A DNA stretch of 63,146 nt from CAZUGA01 sp964619885 (GTDB lineage Bacteria; Pseudomonadota; Gammaproteobacteria; Methylococcales; UBA1147), in assembly GCA_964619885.1 (NCBI GenBank), contig CAZUGA010000025.1:1-63146 (forward strand), written 5' to 3'. Shown in pieces: positions 16,885-25,990 of the stretch. A model generated the notes under the pieces. That model saw only the letters and a list, made by a program, of their open reading frames with translations, ran no database searches and was not told the DNA's origin. Both the position numbers and the translations under genes were made by a program. Numbering within the stretch: position 1 is the first letter of the stretch; the number at the start of each line of letters is the position of its first letter.

Positions 16885-18717
16885 TTATTCATGAAAAGTA
16901 TCGTAAATCCTCTGTGCCAAACATTGACTGATTCCATCGACATTGGATAATGCATCAACTCCAGCGTTACGGATCTCGCGTAATCCACCGAATTGCTTCA
17001 GCAATAATTGTCGCCGCTTTGGACCCAACCCCTCAACGTTTTCTAGTACCGATCGGCGCTTTATCTGGCGCGCGCGCTGACGATGCCCGGTGATCGCAAA
17101 ACGGTGGGCTTCATCACGGATATGTTGGATTAATAATCGAGCTGGCGCGTCATTTGATATCGTAATCGCGTGGGTATCCCCCGCGCAGTAAAATTGCTCC
17201 ATCCCAGATATTCGATCGGGTCCTTTGGATACTCCAATTAATAGCACACCCGCCACTTCCAATTCTTGCAACACTTTATTGACCGCGCTAATTTGGCCTT
17301 TGCCTCCATCGATGAACAAAATATCGGGTTTTTCGTGCTCGCCCTTGTTTAGCCTTTTAAATCTCCGGTTCACCGCCTGCGCCATCGCCGCGTAATCGTC
17401 GCCGGCAGTAATACCGGTAATGTTGAAGCGCCGGTAATTTGATTTTACCGGGCCATCACTGTCAAACACTACGCAAGATGCAACTGTTTGATCACCCTGC
17501 ATATGACTAATATCAAAACATTCCAGACGTTTAGGTTGGGTTTGAAGCCCGAGTTCCTCCTTCAAGCTATAGAATCGTCCGTACAAACTTTGTTTATGGG
17601 ATAAACGGCTATTGAGTGCATTTACCGCGTTGCTTTCCGCCATTTCCAACCATTTCATTCGCTCGCCTCTTACTCGAGTTGAGAGCGTAACTTTTCGGTC
17701 TGCCTGAGTCGTCAAAAATACTTGAAGAAGTCCTATATTTTTCGGTTCATCACTCAATATAATCTCATTCGGAACAGGCCGGTCCAGATAATATTGAGGT
17801 ATAAATGCTTTCAATACGCTAGATGGCTCATCTTCACCAGGCAAATTAGGAAAGAAGGTTTTTTCCCCAATATGCTGGCCTTTTCGAATATAAAAAACTT
17901 GTACACAAGCTAGACCCAGTTTGGACGCACAAGCGATAATATCCAGATCACCACGCACCCCGTGTACATACTGTTTCTCTAATACTTGCCTTAATATCGC
18001 TATTTGATCACGATAGCGCGCTGCTTTTTCGTATTCCAGTAAATTCGCCGCCTGCTCCATATGCTCGATCAATCGATTGATCAACCGATTACCATTCCCA
18101 CTCAAAAACATCAATGTAAAATCAACATCTTCTCGATAAGCCTCTTGTTTTATCAAATCCACACATGGCGCGGTGCAACGATTTATTTGATACTGCAGAC
18201 ACGGTCTTGAACGGTTTTTGAAGACTGAATCCTCGCACTGGCGAACCGGAAACATTTTCTGCAATAACTTCAAACTCTCTCGCACTGCTCCGGCACTGGG
18301 ATAAGGACCGAAATAGCGGCCTTGCTTATGTTTTGCACCACGATAAAAACCGACCCTGGGAAATTTCTGATGGGTCGTAATATAGATATGCGGATAACTT
18401 TTATCATCGCGCAAACAGATGTTATAGCGAGGTTTGTAGCGCTTAATAAACTGGCTCTCCAGCAGCAGGGCTTCACCTTCGGTTCGCGTCATGGTAACTT
18501 CAATCGAGCGTACATGGCCGATCATGACCCGTTGTTTTGGGCCGGCATCCTTCGACCCAAAATAACTGGACACTCGTTTTTTCAAATTCTTCGCCTTACC
18601 TATATAGATGACCTCAGATTTAGCATTGAGCATCTTATAAATACCCGGCTTTTGCGTCAAAGTCGCTAAGAAACCTTGAATATCAAAATCAGTCGGAAGC
18701 TCGCTATGTTGCTTCAT
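16885..18717 (-). CDS. uvrC: excinuclease ABC subunit C
   Basis: The 610-residue UvrC makes the dual incisions in nucleotide excision repair. The GIY-YIG nuclease domain for 3' incision is at the N-terminus (GIYKMLNAKSEVIYIGKAKNL, residues about 26-46). A cysteine-rich stretch (about 155-180) is followed by the UvrB-binding UVR segment (about 205-240), the RNase H-like 5'-incision domain with ECFDISHMQGD and FIDGGKGQ, and the C-terminal helix-hairpin-helix pair ending VDGISQCLAQRIYD. Its ATG overlaps the stop of the upstream uracil-DNA glycosylase gene as ATGA, so the two repair genes are translationally coupled. Confidence 0.97.
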   Translation of the reverse strand: MKQHSELPTDFDIQGFLATLTQKPGIYKMLNAKSEVIYIGKAKNLKKRVSSYFGSKDAGPKQRVMIGHVRSIEVTMTRTEGEALLLESQFIKRYKPRYNICLRDDKSYPHIYITTHQKFPRVGFYRGAKHKQGRYFGPYPSAGAVRESLKLLQKMFPVRQCEDSVFKNRSRPCLQYQINRCTAPCVDLIKQEAYREDVDFTLMFLSGNGNRLINRLIEHMEQAANLLEYEKAARYRDQIAILRQVLEKQYVHGVRGDLDIIACASKLGLACVQVFYIRKGQHIGEKTFFPNLPGEDEPSSVLKAFIPQYYLDRPVPNEIILSDEPKNIGLLQVFLTTQADRKVTLSTRVRGERMKWLEMAESNAVNALNSRLSHKQSLYGRFYSLKEELGLQTQPKRLECFDISHMQGDQTVASCVVFDSDGPVKSNYRRFNITGITAGDDYAAMAQAVNRRFKRLNKGEHEKPDILFIDGGKGQISAVNKVLQELEVAGVLLIGVSKGPDRISGMEQFYCAGDTHAITISNDAPARLLIQHIRDEAHRFAITGHRQRARQIKRRSVLENVEGLGPKRRQLLLKQFGGLREIRNAGVDALSNVDGISQCLAQRIYDTFHE

Positions 18718-19376
18718 CTATCCAACAATCGACACACAGTTTGAAAAACAGCTCTAAACATAGGTTCGGTCAACCTTTTGGTATTCATGTTATATCGACT
18801 GCAATGATAGGAATCAACCAGGAACATGTTGTTTTGCAGTCGATGTATGACGTTATGTTCAAAACGATAGGCATTTAAACGCAAACCGATGCCACGTAAT
18901 ACCGCATTGTGCGCAATATGACCCAAAGCCAAAATGACCTTTGGGCCGTGTCCCTGGAACAATTCCGCTTGCAGATACTCGGCGCAATTCGATATCTCCG
19001 CGCCCACCGGTTTGTTACCCGGCGGTAAACATTTCACCGCATTGGTGATCGTACAATCGATCAATTTTAAGCCGTCATTCCGGGATATCGATTCGGGTTG
19101 ATTGCTAAACCCGTATTCGTACAACAACTTATACAACAATAAACCGGCAAAATCACCAGTAAAAGGGCGCCCAGTAGCATTGGCTCCATGCATACCTGGA
19201 GCCAGACCTACTATTAATAATTTTGAATCGTTGGCTCCAAAGGGTGCCACTGGTGCCGCGTGATATTCTGGATATTTGAGCTTAACATCGGCAAGAAATT
19301 GCACCAACCTTGAGCATTTTTTGCAATTTGGATTAAAAGCCACATTAGTCATCCGATCTTTCCAGTTTCCGAGCAA
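18714..19376 (-). CDS. uracil-DNA glycosylase family 5 (UDGb-like)
   Basis: The 220-residue protein resembles the 4Fe-4S family-5 uracil-DNA glycosylases. It has CKKCSRLVQFLADVK near the N-terminus, the active-site block LLIVGLAPGMHGANATGRPFTGDFAG, CTITNAVKCLPPGNKP in the middle, and DSYHCSRYNMNTKRLT near the end. Its cysteines (two N-terminal, others around residues 105-125) fit cluster ligation. It removes uracil or deaminated bases from DNA. It overlaps uvrC by four bases and probably shares its transcript. The start at 19376 could instead be the internal ATG eight codons on (MTNVAFNPNC). Confidence 0.82.
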   Translation of the reverse strand: MLGNWKDRMTNVAFNPNCKKCSRLVQFLADVKLKYPEYHAAPVAPFGANDSKLLIVGLAPGMHGANATGRPFTGDFAGLLLYKLLYEYGFSNQPESISRNDGLKLIDCTITNAVKCLPPGNKPVGAEISNCAEYLQAELFQGHGPKVILALGHIAHNAVLRGIGLRLNAYRFEHNVIHRLQNNMFLVDSYHCSRYNMNTKRLTEPMFRAVFQTVCRLLDR

Positions 19377-19464
19377 GACCTAAATACACCCTCCACCACT
19401 GCCGACAACAATCTTATTGCATGTTTATTTACCAGACCCAACATAAACAAATACTTAAACCCCA

Positions 19465-19489
19465 TTAAAAAGGGGCCTTACGGCCCCTT
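19465..19489 (-). terminator. rho-independent terminator of the rpsO-pnp transcript
   Basis: Read leftward, an eight-base GC-rich stem AAGGGGCC/GGCCCCTT with a four-base loop is followed by a run of five T. It lies 46 bp beyond the pnp stop codon and ends the long tRNA-fMet to pnp operon. Confidence 0.9.
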
Positions 19490-19534
19490 AAATTTTCTAG
19501 TTCCACTGAAAGTGGATCAAAAGAGATTACTCAA

Positions 19535-21607
19535 TCAATTCGCTTCTTTCATACTGAGCCTAACGCGGCCCTGGCGATCAATTTCCAAAACTTTAACCTT
19601 GACCGTATCGCCCTCGGATAATTTATCGCTAACCTTGTCAACGTGTTCATCTGAGATCTGTGAAATATGAACCAAACCGTCTTTACCCGGCAATATTGTT
19701 ACGAACGCGCCAAAATCCATTAAACGGGCAACTCGCCCCTCATAAATCTTACCCACCTCTACCTCGGCGGTGATCTCTTCAATCTGTTTCAATGCTGCCA
19801 GACCCGCTTGTTTATCGACAGAAGCAACCTTAACCACACCATCGTCATTAATATCGACGGTCGCACCGGTAGTTTCAGTAATGCTACGAATGGTAGCACC
19901 GCCTTTACCAATAACGTCACGTATTTTGCTGGGATCTATAGTGATAGTCAGAATACGAGGCGCATAATCAGACATTTCGTCACGAACAGTCGGTAAAGCT
20001 TCATTCATTTTGGAAAGAATGTGTAAACGACCTCCTTTCGCTTGTTCTAATGCAGTTTCCATAATCTCTGCGGTAATTCCATCTATTTTAATATCCATTT
20101 GCAAAGCAGTTACACCGTTTTCAGACCCTGCAACCTTAAAATCCATGTCTCCTAAATGATCCTCATCGCCCATTATATCTGATAAGACAGCGAATTGATC
20201 ACCTTCTTTGATCAATCCCATTGCAATACCAGCAACCGGTGATTTTATCGGCACCCCTGCATCCATCAATGCTAAGCTTGTCCCACATACCGAAGCCATG
20301 GAACTGGACCCATTCGATTCCGTAATTTCCGAAACAACCCTCATCACATAGGGGAATTGTTCTAAAGTCGGCATTACCGCAGCAATCCCACGTTTTGCTA
20401 AGCGACCATGGCCGATTTCCCTTCGCTTAGGGGAACCGACGAAACCCGTTTCACCCACGCAGTAAGGAGGAAAATTATAATGCAGCATAAACGGTTCTCG
20501 ATATTCACCATCCAGCGCATCAATAATTTGAGAGTCCCGCTCGGTCCCAAGAGTTGTTACCACAATCGCCTGTGTTTCACCTCGAGTAAACAACGCAGAA
20601 CCGTGCACCCTGGGTAACACACTGGTACGAATCGTAATCGGACGTACCGTTGAGGTATCCCGCCCATCTATTCGACTGCCGCTTGTCAGCACCATATTAC
20701 GAACAATCGATTTTTCGATTTTTTCCAATCCACCACGAATCGAACCTTGATCAAACTGTTCGCCTTCGCTCAACTTTTCAATTACATTATTTCGGATCGA
20801 CTTTAATTCACCCTGCCGAACCAGTTTTTCCGCAATTCTATAAGCACTTTTTATTTGATCTTCCGCTAGCTCGGTAACCGCATCACGTAACACAGTATTC
20901 GGCTCCGGCGCTACCCAATTCGATGCTGCTTTATTGACCTGTTGTGCCAATTCGCTAATCGCTTGTATAGCAACCTGCATTTGTTCATGGCCGTATAATA
21001 CTGCCCCGAGCATGACGTCTTCCGATAATTCTTGCGCTTCCGATTCAACCATCAATACGGCTTTATCGGTCCCTGCGACGACCAAATCCAATTCCGAATT
21101 GGTCAAATCATCACGATTAGGATTCAACAAATATTCGCCGTTTTTATAGCCTACCCGCGCAGCGCCTATCGGTCCATTGAACGGTAGTCCAGAAACTGCC
21201 AGTGCAGCAGAAGCACCCAACAAAGCCGGAATATCTGGATCAATCTGCGCATTCATTGACATTACCGTAGCAATAATCTGCACTTCGTTAGTATATCCGT
21301 CGGGAAACAGTGGTCTAATCGGGCGATCGATCAATCTTGAAGTTAAGGTTTCTTTCTCAGAAGGCCGCCCTTCACGCTTAAAAAAGCCGCCCGGAATCTT
21401 ACCCGCTGCATAGGTTTTTTCCTGATAGTTGACCGTCAGAGGGAAAAAATCACGTGGTTCATCCCCGCTTTTTCCAACGACTGTGACCAATAACACAGTA
21501 CCGGCCATATCGATCATGATGGATCCATCCGCTTGGCGAGCTATTTCGCCAGTCTCTAAACTGACGATATGATCGCCATACTGAAATTCTTTCCTAATCG
21601 GATTCAC
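19535..21607 (-). CDS. pnp: polyribonucleotide nucleotidyltransferase (PNPase)
   Basis: The 690-residue 3'-5' phosphorolytic exoribonuclease is a degradosome partner in gammaproteobacteria. Two RNase PH-like domains flank an alpha-helical linker: the first carries DFFPLTVNYQEKTYAAGKIPGG and RPIRPLFP, the second SRIDGRDTSTVRPI and NFPPYCVGETGFVGSPKRREIGHG. The C-terminal KH domain has IGKGGATIRSITE (about residues 560-572) and the S1 domain begins at GKIYEGRVARLMDFGAFV. It starts at ATG 21607, 36 bp downstream of rpsO. Confidence 0.98.
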   Translation of the reverse strand: MNPIRKEFQYGDHIVSLETGEIARQADGSIMIDMAGTVLLVTVVGKSGDEPRDFFPLTVNYQEKTYAAGKIPGGFFKREGRPSEKETLTSRLIDRPIRPLFPDGYTNEVQIIATVMSMNAQIDPDIPALLGASAALAVSGLPFNGPIGAARVGYKNGEYLLNPNRDDLTNSELDLVVAGTDKAVLMVESEAQELSEDVMLGAVLYGHEQMQVAIQAISELAQQVNKAASNWVAPEPNTVLRDAVTELAEDQIKSAYRIAEKLVRQGELKSIRNNVIEKLSEGEQFDQGSIRGGLEKIEKSIVRNMVLTSGSRIDGRDTSTVRPITIRTSVLPRVHGSALFTRGETQAIVVTTLGTERDSQIIDALDGEYREPFMLHYNFPPYCVGETGFVGSPKRREIGHGRLAKRGIAAVMPTLEQFPYVMRVVSEITESNGSSSMASVCGTSLALMDAGVPIKSPVAGIAMGLIKEGDQFAVLSDIMGDEDHLGDMDFKVAGSENGVTALQMDIKIDGITAEIMETALEQAKGGRLHILSKMNEALPTVRDEMSDYAPRILTITIDPSKIRDVIGKGGATIRSITETTGATVDINDDGVVKVASVDKQAGLAALKQIEEITAEVEVGKIYEGRVARLMDFGAFVTILPGKDGLVHISQISDEHVDKVSDKLSEGDTVKVKVLEIDRQGRVRLSMKEAN

Positions 21608-21643
21608 GATATATTCCTAAATTTTAATGCCAGCAAAACAGAA

Positions 21644-21913
21644 TTACTTTCGCAATCCCAACCGATCGATCAAAGATCGATAACGCGCCATATCTTTTCT
21701 CTTTAAGTAATCAAGCAACTTGCGACGATGATTTACCATTCGCAACAAACCTCGGCGAGAGTGGTGGTCTTTCTTGTGTTCCGCGAAATGTGGCGAAAGA
21801 TGTGTAATTTTTGCCGTCAACAGCGCAACCTGTACTTCTGGCGAGCCGGTATCCGATGGTGACAGTCGATATTCCTCGACCACCGAGCTTTTTTGTTCAG
21901 CATCAAATGACAT
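21644..21913 (-). CDS. rpsO: 30S ribosomal protein S15
   Basis: The 89-residue S15 is a primary 16S rRNA-binding protein of the small subunit. Its hallmark blocks are DTGSPEVQVALLTAKI and KKDHHSRRGLLRMVNHRRKLLDYLK. A GGAG ribosome binding site lies nine bases before the ATG at 21913, and a good promoter is seen upstream. In E. coli S15 represses its own translation; no leader pseudoknot was modelled here. Confidence 0.98.
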   Translation of the reverse strand: MSFDAEQKSSVVEEYRLSPSDTGSPEVQVALLTAKITHLSPHFAEHKKDHHSRRGLLRMVNHRRKLLDYLKRKDMARYRSLIDRLGLRK

Positions 21914-21953
21914 AAAGAGTTACTCCAAAAATATAAAAACACAAAACCGGATC

Positions 21954-21982
21954 ATTGTAACGTCCACACTAATTTGGAACAA
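21954..21982 (-). promoter_or_regulatory. sigma70-type promoter for rpsO-pnp
   Basis: On the minus strand TTGTTC and TACAAT are separated by exactly 17 bp, about 40 bp before the rpsO start codon. The position, between truB and rpsO, matches the internal rpsO promoter known in E. coli. Confidence 0.65.
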
Positions 21983-22103
21983 GAAATTAGACTACTTTAA
22001 ACCTACTTTCCTCTGATCTTTGTAGGAATCGAAAGATACTCGTTGGTTACTCGCTATAAACAAAGCATTACCCGCAGTCTCATCCAGATGTATGCAGTAC
22101 AAA

Positions 22104-23006
22104 TTATCCAATAAGGCGCCGCGGCGCGACCCTTTGATCCGTCAGCACCTCTCCGATGCCTATAAATTGTTGTCCTTCTGCGTATAAACGAACCCAACCT
22201 GTTGCCGGCGCTTTTGACGTTAGCACTGCTTGCCCCTGACGAATAAAAAATACCGATTCGTTATCAAATTCCACCGACGGCATGAATTGTACGATACGGT
22301 CCAGCGGCATCAAATAATTTAAACGTTCATCGGATTCCATTAGTTTCAGACGATCCAACTTGCAGGTATCGGCGATATAGAAATCAGCAACTGCGGTACG
22401 CCGTAGGTCTGCGACATACGCTCCACACCCAATCATTGCACCTATGTCCTCAGCCAGTGTCCGTATATACGTTCCTTTAGAACAATGTACATTTAAGCTT
22501 AATATCGGACTGTTGTAACCCGTCACTTGCAGATCAAAGATCGTAACCGAACGCGGTTTTCGATCTACTTCTATACCTTTTCTAGCCAGTTCGTACAATC
22601 GCACACCATCATGCTTTAGCGCTGAATGCATAGGCGGCACCTGATCAACCTTTCCGGTAAATTTGTCCAGAATCTGTTCAATCCCTAGCCGACATAAAAC
22701 CGGCACGGCGCTCTCACTGACAACGTCGCCTTCCGCATCTCCAGTGCTTGTTACAATCCCAAGCCTGATATCTACAGCGTAGCGCTTATTCGTGTTTAAC
22801 AGGAATCGGGACAGTTTTGTCGCCTGCCCAAAACAAATCGGCAACACACCACTCGCCAAAGGATCCAAGCTACCCGTATGGCCCGCTTTTGCCGCTCCGA
22901 ATAACCGCTTGATTTCCTGTAGTGCATAGTTCGAAGAAACCCCCGACCGTTTGTCGAGTAACAACATACCATCCAACGCGCGCCCCTTATTGCGTCGCCG
23001 CATCAA
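22104..23006 (-). CDS. truB: tRNA pseudouridine(55) synthase
   Basis: The 300-residue TruB converts U55 of the tRNA T-loop to pseudouridine. The catalytic aspartate is in GHTGSLDPLASGVLPICFGQATK (residues about 41-63); KRYAVDIRLGIVTSTGDAEGD and CSKGTYIRTLAEDIG are further family blocks, and the C-terminal PUA-like region follows. It sits 3 bp from the end of rbfA, so coupling is likely. The start could be either of two consecutive ATGs at 23006/23003. Confidence 0.96.
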   Translation of the reverse strand: MMRRRNKGRALDGMLLLDKRSGVSSNYALQEIKRLFGAAKAGHTGSLDPLASGVLPICFGQATKLSRFLLNTNKRYAVDIRLGIVTSTGDAEGDVVSESAVPVLCRLGIEQILDKFTGKVDQVPPMHSALKHDGVRLYELARKGIEVDRKPRSVTIFDLQVTGYNSPILSLNVHCSKGTYIRTLAEDIGAMIGCGAYVADLRRTAVADFYIADTCKLDRLKLMESDERLNYLMPLDRIVQFMPSVEFDNESVFFIRQGQAVLTSKAPATGWVRLYAEGQQFIGIGEVLTDQRVAPRRLIG

Positions 23007-23009
23007 AAT

Positions 23010-23375
23010 CTATCCAATATCGTTATCTGAATTATTATCGCTGATGAGTTCGGCAATACGCATTCCTCGCTCGACAGAATCATCGAACAAAAAACGGATT
23101 TCCGGACAATTGCGCATCCGCAAACGCCGTCCTAATTCACGCCGAATAAAGGGGATTGATTGATTTAGTATGGTCAAATTATCGTTGACAACACTAGCGT
23201 CCGCATTAAGAACCGTAAAATAGACCTTAGCGACCGAAAGGTCTTGGCTCAAGTCGACATCACTAACAGTGACAAACCCCAATCGCGGATCTTTAACCCC
23301 TGATTGCAATATTATCGCAAGTTCTCGTTGTATCTGAGACGAAACACGTTGGCTTCTATTAAATTCTCTAGGCAC
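23010..23375 (-). CDS. rbfA: 30S ribosome-binding factor A
   Basis: The 121-residue RbfA is a KH-type assembly factor that binds 16S rRNA helix 45 during late 30S maturation and helps cold adaptation. Recognisable elements are SQRVSSQIQRELAIILQ, DPRLGFVTVSDVDLSQDLSVAKVYFTV and RRELGRRLRMRNCPEIRFLFDDSVERG. It lies between infB and truB as in other gammaproteobacteria. It starts at ATG 23375. Confidence 0.96.
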   Translation of the reverse strand: MPREFNRSQRVSSQIQRELAIILQSGVKDPRLGFVTVSDVDLSQDLSVAKVYFTVLNADASVVNDNLTILNQSIPFIRRELGRRLRMRNCPEIRFLFDDSVERGMRIAELISDNNSDNDIG

Positions 23376-23428
23376 GAAAAGTTTTAATTTAAGTCACTGA
23401 TGAATTTATTAAGATAGGTACTATCAAT

Positions 23429-25975
23429 TTAGACAATCTCGCGAGTAACCTCGACCCTTTCATAAACCTCGATCTGGTCGCCAGCCTTAACATCATTATA
23501 ATTTTTTACACCTATTCCACATTCCATTCCGTTCTTGACTTCTGGAACGTCATCTTTAAAACGGCGCAACGACTCTAATTGCCCCTCATAAATCACCACA
23601 TTGTCTCGTAGAACACGAATTGGCAGGTTACGCATTACCAGTCCCTCCCTAACCATACAGCCGGCAATAGAACCAAATTTGGGCGACCGAAATACATCGC
23701 GGACCTCAGCAACACCGACAATCTGTTCTTTAATCTCAGGAGCCAGCAATCCATTAATCGATCGCTTAACCTCATCAATCACTTCGTAGATAATACTGTA
23801 ATAATGTAAGTCCAATCCTTTTTCTTCGATCAACTTACGTGAACTGGAATCCGCCCGCACGTTGAAACCAATGATGATAGCATTCGATGCGATCGCTAAA
23901 TTCACATCACCTTCGTTAATGCCACCGACACCGCCCGACACGACCCGAACGGCAACTTCATCATTTGATAATCCAGTCAGAGAGTCTCGAAGCGCTTCCA
24001 GACTACCTTGTACATCGGCTTTAACTACCAAATTCAATTCAGAAACATCGCCGGATTCCATCCGGGTAAACAATTCGTCTAATTTGGCCGCTTGCTGCTC
24101 AGCCAACTTCTTGCTACGTGACTTTTCTTCCCGGTGCATCGCTAGCTCACGTGCTTTGCGTTCGTTGTTAACAACATTAAATTCTTCACCCGCCCGCGGC
24201 GCGCCGGACAAGCCTAAGATCTCAACCGGAGTTGACGGAGCAGCCTGATCCAATTGTTTCGCGTCTTCGTTAAACATGGCGCGAACCCGACCAAATTCCT
24301 CACCGCAAAGCACGACATCACCTTTGTTCAATAACCCCTTCTGCACCAACAAAGTTGCCACCGGGCCACGCCCCTTTTCTAATCGTGCTTCGATGACAAT
24401 ACCCGAACTAGGCCCCTTGTTGGGTGCTTTAAGCTCCAGTATTTCAGATTGCAATAACAAGGCCTCGAGTAATTCATCTACACCTTCTCCAGATTTAGCC
24501 GAAACATTGACAAATTGGGTATTTCCACCCCATTCCTCCGGTACAACCTCCATCGTAGCCAGTTCTTGCTTGACCCGGTCCGGATCTGCCTCGGGTTTAT
24601 CGATCTTATTCACAGCAACAATCATCGGTACACCTGCTGCCTTAGAATGCTCGATTGCTTCTTTGGTCTGCGGCATTACGCCATCATCGGCGGCGACGAC
24701 GACAATAACGATATCGGTCACTTCGGCTCCACGGGCCCGCATGGCTGTAAACGCCGCATGCCCTGGAGTATCCAAAAAGGTAATTACACCTTGTTCCATG
24801 TTTACTTGATAAGCACCAATATGCTGAGTTATACCCCCCGCTTCTCCCGAAGCGATTCGACTGGCGCGAATATAGTCCAGCAGCGAAGTCTTCCCATGAT
24901 CAACATGCCCCATGATCGTAACAACCGGTGCCCGGGCGTTCATTTCATCGTGTTCACTGGAAATGCTTGCTAATAATTCATGCTCTAGTCCTTCTTCGCT
25001 TTGCAATTTCGCCGTATGACCCATTTCTTCAACTACAAAAGTCGCTGTTTCCTGATCCAGGACTTGATTGATGGTTGCCATAGTCCCAAGTCCCATCAAG
25101 ACCTTGATCAATTCTGCAGCTTTAACCGACATCTTTTGGGCTAGATCGGAAACAGTGATGGTTTCTGGAATTTCGACCTCTCGAACTATAGGTGCGGTTG
25201 GCCGCTCGAATCCGTGTTTTTGGTCACCGCTCAGCAATACAGGTCTCACCATCCGGCCTTTTTTCTTTTTCCGTTTTTTACCGGCCTCAACGTGAAGCTG
25301 TTTTCGATGCGTATCAGCAGCAGGCGATTTTACCTTGCTAGGTTTACCCCTGGATTTTTCCGCATTGCGTTTTTCGCTATCTTGTTTTGCCTTAGCTTTC
25401 TGAGCGGTACGTAAAGCCTCTTCCTTTACTTTCTGTTCCAATTCGAGTTTGGATGCCTCTTCTTGAATCCGCTGTTCTTCTACGGCACGCTCTGCTTCTT
25501 CCTTGCGTTTCTTTTCCTCTTCTTGCTCTTGTAGCTTTTTTTCCTGAGCCAGTTCCAAGGCTTTTCTTTCGTCCGCCTGTTTTTCTACAGATTGACGCTG
25601 TTCTTCGAGGGCTTTTTTGGCCGCTTCCAAATCGGCGGTCTGATCTTCCGCTTCATTCAATTCACTGCGCTTGACGTAAGTACGTTTTTTCCGAACCTCG
25701 ACACTAACTGTTTTGGTTGCTTTTCCCGCCACTCTAGATTGTCGCAACTCACTTACGCTACGACGTTTCAACACAACTTTGTTTGGCGACGAGGTGCTCG
25801 CATTGTCTTTGCCATGGCTTTTGCGCAAAAAACTGAGTAACTTGACCTTTTCCTCGTCATCCAACACGTCGTCGGCGCCAGAAATCTGCAGTCCGGCATT
25901 ATCCAACTGAGCAAGCAATCGATCCAACGATATGCCTACTACCTCTGCAAGTTGCCTCACTGTCACATTACTCAT
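23429..25975 (-). CDS. infB: translation initiation factor IF-2
   Basis: The 848-residue GTPase recruits fMet-tRNA to the 30S subunit. An N-terminal IF2_N domain (1-50) is followed by a long charged, glutamate/lysine/alanine-rich helical region (about 115-235), a second IF2_N-like element, and the G domain with GHVDHGKTSLLD, DTPGHAAF and NKIDKPEADP. Domains II, III and C2 follow, the last binding the initiator tRNA. It lies 15 bp downstream of nusA. Initiation at internal codons, as in E. coli IF2-beta/gamma, cannot be excluded. Confidence 0.98.
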   Translation of the reverse strand: MSNVTVRQLAEVVGISLDRLLAQLDNAGLQISGADDVLDDEEKVKLLSFLRKSHGKDNASTSSPNKVVLKRRSVSELRQSRVAGKATKTVSVEVRKKRTYVKRSELNEAEDQTADLEAAKKALEEQRQSVEKQADERKALELAQEKKLQEQEEEKKRKEEAERAVEEQRIQEEASKLELEQKVKEEALRTAQKAKAKQDSEKRNAEKSRGKPSKVKSPAADTHRKQLHVEAGKKRKKKKGRMVRPVLLSGDQKHGFERPTAPIVREVEIPETITVSDLAQKMSVKAAELIKVLMGLGTMATINQVLDQETATFVVEEMGHTAKLQSEEGLEHELLASISSEHDEMNARAPVVTIMGHVDHGKTSLLDYIRASRIASGEAGGITQHIGAYQVNMEQGVITFLDTPGHAAFTAMRARGAEVTDIVIVVVAADDGVMPQTKEAIEHSKAAGVPMIVAVNKIDKPEADPDRVKQELATMEVVPEEWGGNTQFVNVSAKSGEGVDELLEALLLQSEILELKAPNKGPSSGIVIEARLEKGRGPVATLLVQKGLLNKGDVVLCGEEFGRVRAMFNEDAKQLDQAAPSTPVEILGLSGAPRAGEEFNVVNNERKARELAMHREEKSRSKKLAEQQAAKLDELFTRMESGDVSELNLVVKADVQGSLEALRDSLTGLSNDEVAVRVVSGGVGGINEGDVNLAIASNAIIIGFNVRADSSSRKLIEEKGLDLHYYSIIYEVIDEVKRSINGLLAPEIKEQIVGVAEVRDVFRSPKFGSIAGCMVREGLVMRNLPIRVLRDNVVIYEGQLESLRRFKDDVPEVKNGMECGIGVKNYNDVKAGDQIEVYERVEVTREIV

Positions 25976-25990
25976 CCTAATTCCTCTAAA

